Shown: positions 1 through 9,025 of the stretch, piece by piece
How positions within the stretch are numbered: the first letter of the stretch is position 1
Layout of the letters: each line of letters starts with the position of its first letter
Source of the DNA: Ianthella basta
Taxonomy: Eukaryota; Porifera; Demospongiae; Verongiida; Ianthellidae
Direction: 5' to 3'
NCBI GenBank assembly: GCA_964019415.1
Contig: OZ025882.1
Location: forward strand, 1-64,000
Length of the DNA stretch: 64,000 nucleotides
Made by a program: the position numbers and the translations under genes
The notes under the pieces: generated by a model
The model's database searches: none
What the model was told of the DNA's origin: nothing
What the model saw: only the letters and a program-made list of their open reading frames with translations

Positions 1-600
1 CTGCAGACAGGAAGTCGTTTGCTGCAGACAGAATGTCGTTTGCTGCAGACAAAAAGTCGTTTGCTGCAGACAGGATGTCGTTTGCTGCAGACAGGATGTC
101 GTTTGCTGCAGACAGGATGTCGTTTGCTGCAGACAGGATGTCGTTTGCTGCAGACAGGAAGTCGTTTGCTGCCGACAGGAAGTCGTTTGCTGCAGACAGG
201 ATGTCGTTTGCTGCAGACAGGATGTCGTTTGCTGCAGACAGGATGTCGTTTGCTGCAGACAGGATGTCGTTTGCTGCAGACAGGATGTCGTTTGCTGCAG
301 ACAGGATGTCGTTTGCTGCAAACAGGATGTCGTTTGCTGCAAACAGGATGTCGTTTGCTGCAAACAGGATGTCGTTTGCTGCAAACAGGATGTCGTTTGC
401 TGCAAACAGGATGCCGTTTGCTGCAAACAGGATGCCGTTTGCTGCAAACAGGATGCCGTTTGCTGCAAACAGGATGCCGTTTGCTGCAAACAGGATGCCG
501 TTTGCTGCAAACAGGATGTCGTTTGCTGCAAACAGGATGTCGTTTGCTGCAAGCAGGATGTCGTTTGCTGCAAGCAGGAAGTCGTTTGCAGCAAACAGTA
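1..600. repeat. 21-bp minisatellite, homogeneous block
   Basis: A tandem array of a 21-bp unit built from GTTTGCTGCAGACAGG followed by ATGTC, about 28 copies with very little divergence. Most early units contain a PstI site (CTGCAG). Because 21 is a multiple of three and the unit has no stop codon, two overlapping frames stay open for about 200 codons and give 7-residue repeats of the MSFAADR and LLQTGCR type. I regard these as shadows, because all frames are equally open and there is no non-repeat domain or gene context. Variant units are clustered: GCAGAC up to about 303, GCAAAC from about 318, and ATGCCG in five consecutive units at 411-500. The array reaches the window edge, so its real length is unknown. 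Confidence 0.95.
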
Positions 601-2510
601 AGTTGTTGGCATAAACAGTAAGTTGTTGGCATAGAGCAGGAAGACTTTTGCTGCAAACAAGAAGTCGTCTGCAGCAAAGATTTTTGCAAAAAATACAGGA
701 AGTTATTGCAGCGAACAAGAAGTTGTTTGCAACAAACAGAATGGCGTTTACAGCAAACAGAAAGATGCTTGCATCTAACAATGAGTCAGTTGCAGCAAAA
801 CAGAAAGTAGTTTGCAGCATTTCTAGAAGTTGTTTGCAGCCAATAGTGAGTCCTTTGCAACAGACCAAAAGTTGTTTGCAGCAATACAGGAAGCTGTATG
901 GAGCAAATAGGAAAGCGTTGACAGCAGAAGGAAGTCATTTGCTGCCAAAGAAAGCCATTTGCAACCATAGGGGAAGTCGCTTGCAGCCAACAGAAAGTCC
1001 TTTGCAGCCAACAGAAAATTGTTTGCAGCAAACAAGAAGTCGTTTGCAGCAAACATGTTATTTGCATCAAAAAGAAAGTGTTTTGTAGCATTACAGGAAG
1101 TCGTTTGCAGCCAACAGAAAATCGTTTGCAGCAAACAAGAAGTCGTTTGCAGCAAACATGTTATTTGCATCAAAAAGAAAGTGGTTTGTAGCATTACAGG
1201 AAGTCGTTTGCAGCCAACAGGAAGTCGTTTGCAGCAAACAGAATGTCGTTTACAGCAAACAAGTATTTATTAGCAGTAAAAAGAATGTAGCTTGAAGCAT
1301 TACAGGAAATCATTTGCAGCCGACAGGAAGTAGTTTGCAGCCAACGGAAAGTTGTTTGCAGCAAACAGAAAGTCGTTTACAGCAAACTAAAATTTATTAG
1401 CAGTAAAAAGAAAGTGGCTTGCAGCATTACAGGTAGTCGTTAACAGCCAACAGGAAGTCGTTTGCAGCAAACAGGAAGTCGTTTGCAGCAAACAGAAAGT
1501 TTTTTGCAGCAAACAAGAATTTATTTGCAGCAAAAAGAAAGTGGTTTGCAGCAATACAGAAAATCGTTCGCATCCAACAGTGAGTGCTTTACAACAAACA
1601 AGAAGTTGTTTTAAGCAAAAAGAAAGTCAGTTGCAGCAATACAGGAAGCCGTCTGCAGCAAACAAAGTTTTTTGCAGCCAACGGGAAGTCGTTTGCAGCC
1701 AACAGAAAGTTATTTTGCAGCCAACAGGAAGTTGTTTGCAGCAAACAGGAAGTCGTTTGCAGCAAACAGAAAGTCGTTTGCTACAAACTGAAAGTTGTTT
1801 GCTGAAAACAGAAAGTCGTTTGCAGCAAACAGGAAGTCGTTTGCAGCCAACAGAAAGTTATTTGCAGCAAACAGAAAGTCGTTTGCAGCAAACAAGAAGT
1901 CGTTTGCAGCAAACAGGAAGTCGTTTGCAGCAAACAGGAAGTCATTTGCAGCAAACAGAAAGGTATTTGCAGCCAACAGGAAGTCCTTTGCAACAAACAA
2001 GAAGTTGTTTTAAGCAAAAAGAAAGTTGGTTGCAGCAATACAGGAAGTTGTCTGCAGCAAACAAAGTTTTTTGCAGCCAACAGGAAGTCGTTTGCAGCCA
2101 ACAGAAAGTCGTTTGCAGCAAACAGGAAGTCGTTTGCAGCCAACAGAAAGTTATTTGCAGCAAACAGGAAGTCGTTTGCCGCAAACAGGAAGTCTTTTGC
2201 AGCAAAGCAGGAGTTAATTGCATCAAAAAGAAAGTGGCTTGCAGCAATACAAGAATTCGTTTGCAGCAAACAAGAAGTTATTTGCATCAACAAGAAAGTG
2301 GTTTGCAGCAATACAGGAATTTGTTTGCAGCAAACAAGAAGTTATTTTCAGCAATAGGAAAGTGGCTTGCAGCAATACAGAAAGTCGTTTGCAGCTAACA
2401 GGAAGTTGTTTGTAGCAAACAAGAAGTCGTTTGCAAAAAACAGGAAGCTGTTTACAGCGAGCAGGAAGTTGTTTGCAGCAAACAAGAAGTTATTTGCATC
2501 AAAAAGGAAT
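601..2510. repeat. 21-bp minisatellite, degenerate with higher-order structure
   Basis: This continues the same 21-bp family, now mostly as GTTTGCAGCAAACAGGAAGTC-like units with many substitutions and occasional length changes. Distinct variants recur, for example units carrying GCATCAAAAAGAAAGTGG followed by GCAGCAATACAGG. Nearly identical stretches around 1030 and 1135 are about 105 bp (5 units) apart. The segment containing TTTTAAGCAAAAAGAAAG near 1610 recurs near 2010, 399 bp (19 units) later. Both strands are rich in stop-free frames, which are not evidence of coding. The repeat fades out by about 2510, where A+T-rich non-repeat sequence begins. Confidence 0.9.
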
Positions 2511-2929
2511 CCTAAAAATGCAGAAAGTGAGCTAAAATGAGATTTGGTTCTTCACATGAATGAGGATAAAATGCGATTATATTTTGCTAAGTGGCCCAAA
2601 AATGAAGGTGGTGGCCCAAAATGAGGTCTAGTTCATCACATGGATGAGGTTAAAATGAGACCACATTTTGTCAGATGGCCTCAAAATAAAAAAATGGCTC
2701 AAAAATGATGCATTTTTTGCTAGGTGGCCCAAAATTACCGGAAGTGGCCTAATATGAGGTTTGGTTCTTCACATGGATTAAGTTAAAATAAGGTCACAAT
2801 TTATTTTATTTCAAAATTTTGTATCTGTAAAAAATGTCTCTAATTTTTGCATGTCAATTTTTAGGTCCAATTTTTATGTATTTCCATGTTCGAGTATGCT
2901 TTTTGGCATTTTCAATTTTTTCTTTTTAG
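2511..2929. repeat. Three diverged copies of a GGCCC-bearing A+T-rich repeat
   Basis: Three related segments start near 2533, 2619 and 2750. Each contains a version of GAGGTTTGGTTCTTCACATG followed by GATGAGGTTAAAATGAG and then CACATTTTG. Between them are GTGGCCCAAAA-type blocks that resemble the GGGCC/GGCCC blocks of the repeat at 4245-4727. Copies are clearly diverged and unevenly spaced (about 86 and 131 bp), so this is an old repeat. From 2800 to 2929 the DNA is A+T-rich without recognisable features, apart from the pyrimidine tract before position 2930. Confidence 0.6.
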
Positions 2930-2930
2930 T

Positions 2931-3068
2931 CAACATGTTCTGCCCCAGTCACATTTCTACCTGCAACAGAGAGTTGCTGTAGCCGTGCAAAGGGGGAACA
3001 CAGCTGCCGTGATGGGGACGAGCATGAGAACCAATAATGACAATGTCTATGACTTCTCATATTATTGA
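2931..3068 (+). CDS. Possible terminal coding exon, unidentified gene
   Basis: A pyrimidine-rich tract ending in AG (2911-2929, ending CTTTTTAG) looks like a splice acceptor. It is followed by an open frame of 45 codons ending at TGA 3066-3068. The peptide (starting QHVLPQSHFYLQQRV, ending NVYDFSYY) has normal composition, unlike the repeat-derived frames around it, and base composition is locally less A+T-rich. I do not recognise the family. A donor match (AAG, then GTATGT at 3199-3204) lies downstream, but no frame stays open from acceptor to donor, so a last exon or a decayed exon fits better than an internal one. I found no AATAAA just downstream. It could equally be chance or a fragment of a mobile element. 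Confidence 0.25.
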   Translation, partial: QHVLPQSHFYLQQRVAVAVQRGNTAAVMGTSMRTNNDNVYDFSYY

Positions 3069-3086
3069 CTGTTTTCCTTGCATGAT

Positions 3087-3106
3087 GCACACGCAGATGC
3101 GTGTGC
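3087..3106. other. Near-perfect 9-bp-stem hairpin
   Basis: The sequence gcacacgcagatgcgtgtgc can fold into a 9-bp stem with a 2-base centre (in practice 8 bp with a 4-base loop). It lies just downstream of the possible exon stop. It is G+C-rich within A+T-rich DNA. No T-run follows, so it is not terminator-like. Function unknown. Confidence 0.5.
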
Positions 3107-3898
3107 CAGTATATACCTATATTGATCAACATGATGTAATATTCACTTCTGTTATTGTAAAAAATTCTCAACAACACACTTGTGAATATTTATTTAAGGT
3201 ATGTACTCTCGCCATCAACTTATATAGAATGCAATGCTAACTCAGTCAACTTTTAAATTTTTGATATGCCAAAGTTATTTTAAGGTAAACATTTTTGTAT
3301 GCCCAAAAGTTTTAATTTTAATTTTTTAGTTTCTTATGTATAAATCAAATTTTTAATTTTGCCATAAAGTGTTAAATTATGATACATTGGGATAAATAAT
3401 TGGTCCAATGATCATAATTAGAATGATGGCAGAAAATATCAATTAATGAACTGGTGTTTGAATGAATGTTTCTTATATATTTTATATCTCCAAACATATT
3501 CTTCTACCTTAATTCTGTATCTTTGAAAACTTCTAGCATGTCCATTTTTGTATGTCTAAAATATTTTGTATTTCTAAAATATATGTATCTCTTATTTGTA
3601 TTTAAAACATTTCCTACGCCTAAATTTTTTGTATCTTTAGAACATTTTGATATTCAAATATGTTTTTGTCTTCTAAATTCATTATATTCTCAAAAACATT
3701 TTTGTTAAATTTTTTACTTTTCCAAATTTATTATATCTTTAAATATGTTTTACTGTCCCTAAATTTGCTTATTTAATGTTCTTTTTGTATTTATAAAACA
3801 TTTTATTTCTTAGATTTTTTCTGTTTTGCATTTTCAAACATTCAATTTCTACTTTTAATTTTTGTCTCTAATTTTGGGCCACTCGCTGGTGGAATTTT
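3107..3898. other. A+T-rich DNA with no recognisable gene
   Basis: This stretch is strongly A+T-rich. From about 3460 to 3830 the top strand is T-rich, with loosely repeated TTTTGTAT and CTAAAACAT-like words about 20-40 bases apart, suggesting an old decayed simple repeat. A frame of 80 codons at 3466-3708 is rich in Phe, Leu, Ile and Tyr, simply because of the T-rich composition. I see no RNA gene, no domain and no convincing promoter or polyadenylation signal. Confidence 0.6.
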
Positions 3899-3973
3899 GG
3901 GCCGCAACGGCCCATTTTGTCCACTTTGGACTAGGGATCCCCATCTTTTGGGAATTGCTTCGTCAAGGTAAGT
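3899..3973 (+). other. Hairpin cluster followed by a splice-donor consensus
   Basis: Three short self-complementary elements occur in a row: GGGCCGCAACGGCCC (3899-3913, 6-bp stem), GTCCACTTTGGAC (3919-3931, 5-bp stem) and the palindrome GGGATCCC (3935-3942). They are followed by AAG then GTAAGT at 3965-3973, a full match to a metazoan 5-prime splice site. About 35-40 bases further on is a T-run (TATTTTTCTTG) faintly like an Sm-binding site. The arrangement could be a chance exon end or a decayed small RNA or spliced-leader-like gene. The GGGCC...GGCCC hairpin also links it to the 115-bp repeats downstream. No function is established. Confidence 0.3.
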
Positions 3974-4244
3974 TGATGTCCCTTTAAAAAAATTGCAATT
4001 CCGCGCAGTATTTTTCTTGTGGGGCAAGATTTTCTCAAAAATGGGCCACCATTCAAAAAGTGTTCAGAAGTGCCATTTGAATACACTTTTACAATTTTCA
4101 GACAGATTTAAAATTTTGGGGTTAAATTTTGTCCAAAAGTAGCCCATTTTTTCTTTTACCAAACGCATCCAGACTGGTTCCTTGATGCTTTGCAAGTGTT
4201 TTGACAAGGGTTAGGATTATTATTAAAGAATTTCGCCTCTTTTT
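3974..4244. other. Unassigned A+T-rich spacer
   Basis: No gene, RNA or clear repeat was recognised. It contains one isolated GGGTTAGG (4208-4215), a single telomere-like word in the orientation opposite to the tract at 4728-4752, and isolated GGGCC/GGCCC blocks related to the neighbouring repeats. Confidence 0.5.
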
Positions 4245-4357
4245 GGGCCACAGTGGCCCATTTTTTATTTTTGCTCCAGGGTTGTCCCAATATCACATCT
4301 GATGCATTTTTACCGTTTTGGGTAGAAATCAGGGTTTTTAAAAAATGGGCCATTTTT
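4245..4357 (-). repeat. 115-bp repeat unit, inverted first copy
   Basis: This segment matches the reverse complement of the downstream 115-bp units with moderate divergence. The sequence order here (CAGGGTTGTCCC, then CATCTGATGCA, then TTTTACCGTTTTGGG, then CAGGGTTTTTA) reads as the reverse complement of the unit's AAACCCTGCAATTTTACC to GGGAGACCCTTGGGG stretch. It therefore forms an inverted repeat of about 110-bp arms with the next copy, centred near 4365 on the hairpin GGGCCAAAGTGGCCC. Similar frames on both strands arise from this symmetry and are not evidence of coding. Confidence 0.75.
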
Positions 4358-4727
4358 GGGCCAAAGTGGCCCAAAAGGGTGGCCCATTTTTGGAAACCCT
4401 GCAATTTTACCCCAAATGGTAAATCTGCATCAGACATGTTGTTGGGAGACCCTTGGGGTAAAAAAGGAAAATGGGCCACTTTAGCCCAAAAGGGTGGCCC
4501 ATTTTTGGAAACCCTGCAATTTTACCCCAAATGGTAAATCTGCATCAGACATGTTGTTGGGAGACCCTTGGGGTAAAAAAAGAAAATGGGCCACTTTGGC
4601 CCAAAAGGGTGGCCCATTTTTGGAAACCCAGCAATTTAACCCCAAATGGTAATTCTGCATCAGACATGATGTTGGGAGGCCCTTGGGGTAAAAAAGGAAA
4701 ATGGGCCACTTTGGCCCAAAAGGGTGG
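4358..4727 (+). repeat. 115-bp tandem repeat, three copies plus a partial fourth
   Basis: Direct copies start at 4358, 4473, 4588 and 4703, an exact 115-bp period. Each begins with a hairpin of the form GGGCCA-CTT-TGGCCC (the second has one mismatch), followed by AAAAGGGTGGCCCATTTTTG and a unit body ending in GAGACCCTTGGGGTAAAAAA. The last copy is cut after 25 bp by the telomeric tract. Frames across the array are open because 115-bp units happen to lack stops in places. Family unknown. The inverted partner at 4245-4357 suggests derivation from a foldback or MITE-like element. Confidence 0.9.
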
Positions 4728-4752
4728 CCCTAACCCTAACCCCTAACCCTAA
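4728..4752. repeat. Interstitial telomeric tract (CCCTAA)4
   Basis: Four CCCTAA hexamers with one extra C between the second and third, 25 bp in all. The leftmost CCC is shared with the GGCCC of the truncated 115-bp unit, and the final AA is shared with the LINE sequence that follows. The tract thus sits exactly at the junction between two unrelated sequences. That is the pattern expected when telomeric repeats are captured or added at a repaired break, as opposed to an old fused chromosome end, which would show TTAGGG arrays facing CCCTAA arrays. Confidence 0.9.
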
Positions 4753-4935
4753 GACAGATACCATCCAGTGGCAGACCTAGTATTCTGGCAGGGCTCAGGT
4801 CCTATGCGAAGGGGGCAGGGAAACAGAAGGACATTCCTCAAATCAATCATTAGTGATCTGGGAGGACATATGACTGCTGCAGAAATCTCAAGATGTGCTG
4901 CTGACAGAGACGAATGGAGGGAGCGAATCAACTAG
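4753..4935 (+). pseudogene. LINE ORF fragment, last 60 codons
   Basis: An in-frame stretch of 60 codons ending at TAG 4933-4935 matches the C-terminal 60 residues of the complete LINE ORF on the minus strand at 20321-20503. I found two coding differences: His for Gln four residues in, and Glu for Lys near the end. The 5-prime part of the element is missing. The cut lies at the telomeric tract, not at a usual variable 5-prime truncation next to target DNA. This piece is part of the inverted duplication, so it probably arose by copying the right-hand LINE and not by an independent insertion. Confidence 0.9.
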
Positions 4936-5060
4936 CTACATAGGCCATGCAACTACCAACTTACTGATATTGCACAACTTTCATTGGACATGTGTACACT
5001 ATAGCTTCTTGTATGTAGCCCCGGTGCAATAATAGGCCGACGTATGTATGTATGTATGTA
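4753..5060 (+). mobile_element. 5-prime-truncated LINE end with tetranucleotide tail
   Basis: Coding remnant (4753-4935), a 3-prime untranslated region of about 105 bp, and a (GTAT)n tail of about 19 bp (5042-5060) that runs directly into satellite. It matches the 3-prime end of the complete element at 20196-20508 with two substitutions that I could find. The tail-to-satellite junction is the same as on the right-hand side, confirming that this is a duplicate of one insertion event. Confidence 0.9.
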
Positions 5061-5479
5061 AGATTTGGCAAGATTTGGCAAGGAATGACAAGGTAATATT
5101 TGGCAAGATTAGGCAAGATATGAAAAAGTAAGATTAAGCAAGATTTGGCAAGATATGACAAGGTAAGATTAGTCAAGATTTGGCAAGATATGACAAGGAA
5201 AGATTAAGCAAGATTTGGTAAGAAATGACAAGTTAAGATTTGGCAAGATTTGGCAAGATATGACAAGGTAAGATTCGGCAAGATTTGGCAAGATATGACA
5301 AGGTAAGATTAGTCAAGATTTGGCAAGATCTGAAAAAGTAAGATTAGGTAAGATTTGGCAAGATATGACAATGTAAGATTTGGCAAGATTTGGCAAGATA
5401 TGACAAGGTAAGATTAAGCAAGATTTGGTAAGATATGACAAGGCAAGATTTGGCAAGATTTGGCAAGATATGCAAAAGG

Positions 5480-7459
5480 TAAGATTTGGCAAGATTAGGC
5501 AAGATATGACAAGGTAAGATTAGTCAAGATTTGGCAAGATATGACAAGGTAAGATTTAACAAGATTAGGCAACATTAGACAAGGTAAGATTTGGCAAGAT
5601 TTGGCAAGATATGACAAGGTAAGATAAAGTAAGATTTGGCAAATTATGAAAAAGTAAGATTAGGCAAGATTTGGCAAGATATGACAAGGTAAGATTTAGC
5701 AAGATTTGGCAAGATATGACAAGGTAAGATTTGACAAGATTAGGCAAGATATGACAACTGAAGGTAAGATTAGGCAAGATTAGGCAAGATATGGCAAGGT
5801 AAGATTTGGCAAGATTTGGCTAGATATAACAAGGTAATATTTGGCAAGATTTGGCAAGATATGACAAGGTGAGATTTGGAACGATTTGGCAAGATATGAC
5901 AAGGTAAGATTAGCCAAGATTAGGCAAGATATGACAAGGTAAGATTGGGCAAGATTTGGCAAGATATGACAAGGTAAGAGCAGGCAAGATTTGGTAAGAT
6001 ATGACAAGGTAAGATTCGGCAAGATTTGGCAAGATATGACAAGGTAAGATTTGGCAAGATTTGGCAATATATGACAATGTAAAATTTAGTAAGATTAAGC
6101 AAGATATGACAAGGTAAGATTAGTCATGATTTGGCAAGATATGACAAGGTAAGATTTGGCAAGATTTGGCAAGATATGACAAAGTACGATTTGGCAAGAT
6201 ATGACAAGGTATGATTTGGCAAGATACGACAAGGTATGATCTGGCAAGATATGGCGAGGTAAGATCTGGCAAGATATGACAAGGTAAGATTTGGTAAGGT
6301 TTGGCAAGATATGACAAGGTAAGATTTGGCAAGATTTGGCAAAATATGACAAAGTAAGATTTGGCAAGATTTGGCTAGATATGACAAAGTTGGATTTGGC
6401 AAGATTTAGCAAGATATGACAAGGTAAGATTTTGCAAGATTAGGCAAGATTTGGCAAGATATGACAAGGTAAGATTTGGCAAGATTAGGCAAGATATGAC
6501 AAGGTAAGATTAGTCAAGATTTGGCAAGATATGACAAGGTAAGATTTAACAAGATTAGGCAACATTAGACAAGGTAAGATTTGGCAAGATTTGGCAAGAT
6601 ATGACAAGGTAAGATAAAGTAAGATTTGGCAAATTATGAAAAAGTAAGATTAGGCAAGATTTGGCAAGATATGACAAGGTAAGATTTAGCAAGATTTGGC
6701 AAGATATGACAAGGTAAGATTTGACAAGATTAGGCAAGATATGACAACTGAAGGTAAGATTAGGCAAGATTAGGCAAGATATGGCAAGGTAAGATTTGGC
6801 AAGATTTGGCTAGATATGACAAGGTAATATTTGGCAAGATTTGGCAAGATATGACAAGGTGAGATTTGGAACGATTTGGCAAGATATGACAAGGTAAGAT
6901 TAGCCAAGATTAGGCAAGATATGACAAGGTAAGATTGGGCAAGATTTGGCAAGATATGACAAGGTAAGAGCAGGCAAGATTTGGTAAGATATGACAAGGT
7001 AAGATTCGGCAAGATTTGGCAAGATATGACAAGGTAAGATTTGGCAAGATTTGGCAATATATGACAATGTAAAATTTAGTAAGATTAAGCAAGATATGAC
7101 AAGGTAAGATTAGTCATGATTTGGCAAGATATGACAAGGTAAGATTTGGCAAGATTTGGCAAGATATGACAAAGTACGATTTGGCAAGATATGACAAGGT
7201 ATGATTTGGCAAGATACGACAAGGTATGATCTGGCAAGATATGGCGAGGTAAGATCTGGCAAGATATGACAAGGTAAGATTTGGTAAGGTTTGGCAAGAT
7301 ATGACAAGGTAAGATTTGGCAAGATTTGGCAAAATATGACAAAGTAAGATTTGGCAAGATTTGGCTAGATATGACAAAGTTGGATTTGGCAAGATTTAGC
7401 AAGATATGACAAGGTAAGATTTTGCAAGATTAGGCAAGATTTGGCAAGATATGACAAGG
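5480..7459 (+). repeat. 990-bp tandem duplication in left arm
   Basis: Segments of about 5480-6469 and 6470-7459 are almost identical; one difference is ATATAAC against ATATGAC near 5825 and 6815. The offset is exactly 990 bp, that is 28 units plus one 10-bp subunit, so the join shifted the phase by one subunit. The right arm has one copy (roughly 18790-19776), so the event is a gain on the left or a loss on the right after the inverted duplication. Edges approximate. Confidence 0.85.
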
Positions 7460-7689
7460 TAAGATTTGGCAAGATTTGGCAAGATATGACAAGGTAAGAT
7501 TTGGTAAGGTTTGGCAAGATATGACAAGGTAAGATTTGGCAAGATTTGGCAAAATATGACAAAGTAAGATTTGGCAAGATTTGGCAAGTTATGACAAAGT
7601 TGGATTTGGCAAGATTTAGCAAGATTTGGCAAGATATGACAAAGTAAGATTTGGCAAGATTTAGCAAGATATGACCACGTAAGATTTGG

Positions 7690-9025
7690 CAAGATATGAC
7701 AAGGTAAGATCTGGCAAGATACGACAAGGTAAGATCTGGCGAGATATGACAAGGTAAGATTTGGCAAGATTTGGCAAGATATGACAAGGTAAGATTTGGC
7801 AAGATACGACAAGGTATGATCTGGAAAGATGTGACAAAGTTGGATTTGGCAAGATTTAGCAAGATTTGGCAAGATATGACAAGGTACGATTTGTCAAGAT
7901 TTAACAAGATATGACCACGTAAGATTTGGCAAGATATGACAAGGTAAGATCTGGCAAGATACGACAAGGTAAGATCTGGCAAGATATGACGAGGTAAGAT
8001 TTTGCAAGATTTTGCAAGATCTGGCAAGGTAAGATAAGGCAATATTTGGCAGGATATGACAGGAAATATTTGGCAAGATTTGGCAATATATGAAAAGGTA
8101 AGATTTGGCAAGATTTGGCAGGATATGACAAAGTAAGATTTGGCAAGATTTGGCACGATATGACAAAGTAAGATTAGGCATGATTTGGCAAAATATGGCA
8201 AGGTAAGATTTGGCAAGATTTGGCGAGATATGACAAGGTAAGATTTGGCAAGATTTGGCAAGATATGACAAGGTAAGATTTGGCAAGATACGACAAGGTA
8301 TGATCTGGAAAGATGTGACAAAGTTGGATTTGGCAAGATTTAGCAAGATTTGGCAAGATATGACAAGGTACGATTTGTCAAGATTTAACAAGATATGACC
8401 ACGTAAGATTTGGCAAGATATGACAAGGTAAGATCTGGCAAGATTTAACAAGATATGACCACGTAAGATTTGGCAAGATATGACAAAGTAAGATTAGGCA
8501 TGATTTGGCAAGATATGACAAGGTAAGATTTGGAAAGATTTGGCGAGATATGACAAGGTAAGATTTGGCAAGATTTGGCAAGATATGACAAGGTAAGATT
8601 TGGCAAGATACGACAAGGTATGATCTGGAAAGATGTGACAAAGTTGGATTTGGCAAGATTTAGCAAGATTTGGCAAGATATGACAAGGTACGATTTGTCA
8701 AGATTTAACAAGATATGACCACGTAAGATTTGGCAAGATATGACAAGGTAAGATCTGGCAAGATACGACAAGGTAAGATCTGGCAAGATATGACGAGGTA
8801 AGATTTTGCAAGATTTTGCAAGATCTGGCAAGGTAAGATAAGGCAATATTTGGCAGGATATGACAGGAAATATTTGGCAAGATTTGGCAATATATGAAAA
8901 GGTAAGATTTGGCAAGATTTGGCAGGATATGACAAAGTAAGATTTGGCAAGATTTGGCACGATATGACAAAGTAAGATTAGGCATGATTTGGCAAAATAT
9001 GGCAAGGTAAGATTTGGCAAGATTT
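7690..9025 (+). repeat. 804-bp offset duplication with a nested third copy, left arm
   Basis: The variant-rich segment beginning with GATACGACAAGGTATGATC occurs at 7801, 8285 and 8605. The first and third are 804 bp apart and their homology continues to about 8220 and 9025. The middle copy is partial. In the right arm the corresponding block (around 18030-18560) has a single copy of the longer segment. 804 is 23 units minus one base. Edges approximate. Confidence 0.75.

Noticed and set aside
19-621. Long open frames (about 200 codons) across the minisatellite
   Set aside because: The unit is 21 bp and stop-free, so open frames are automatic. Several frames are equally open and there is no start context, domain or non-repeat sequence.
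3466-3708. 80-codon frame rich in Phe, Leu and Tyr
   Set aside because: Composition follows from T-rich DNA. There is no splice or start context and no recognisable domain.
4156-4746. Overlapping similar frames on both strands suggesting a small protein family
   Set aside because: The similarity of opposite-strand frames is explained by the inverted copy of the 115-bp repeat.
4728-4752. A true chromosome end or head-to-head telomere fusion
   Set aside because: Only four hexamers, a single orientation and sequence continuing on both sides. A fusion would show facing TTAGGG and CCCTAA arrays.
4753-5060. An independent second LINE insertion, 5-prime-truncated
   Set aside because: The tail-to-satellite junction and neighbouring unit order match the right-hand copy in inverted orientation, so it is a duplicate of the same insertion.
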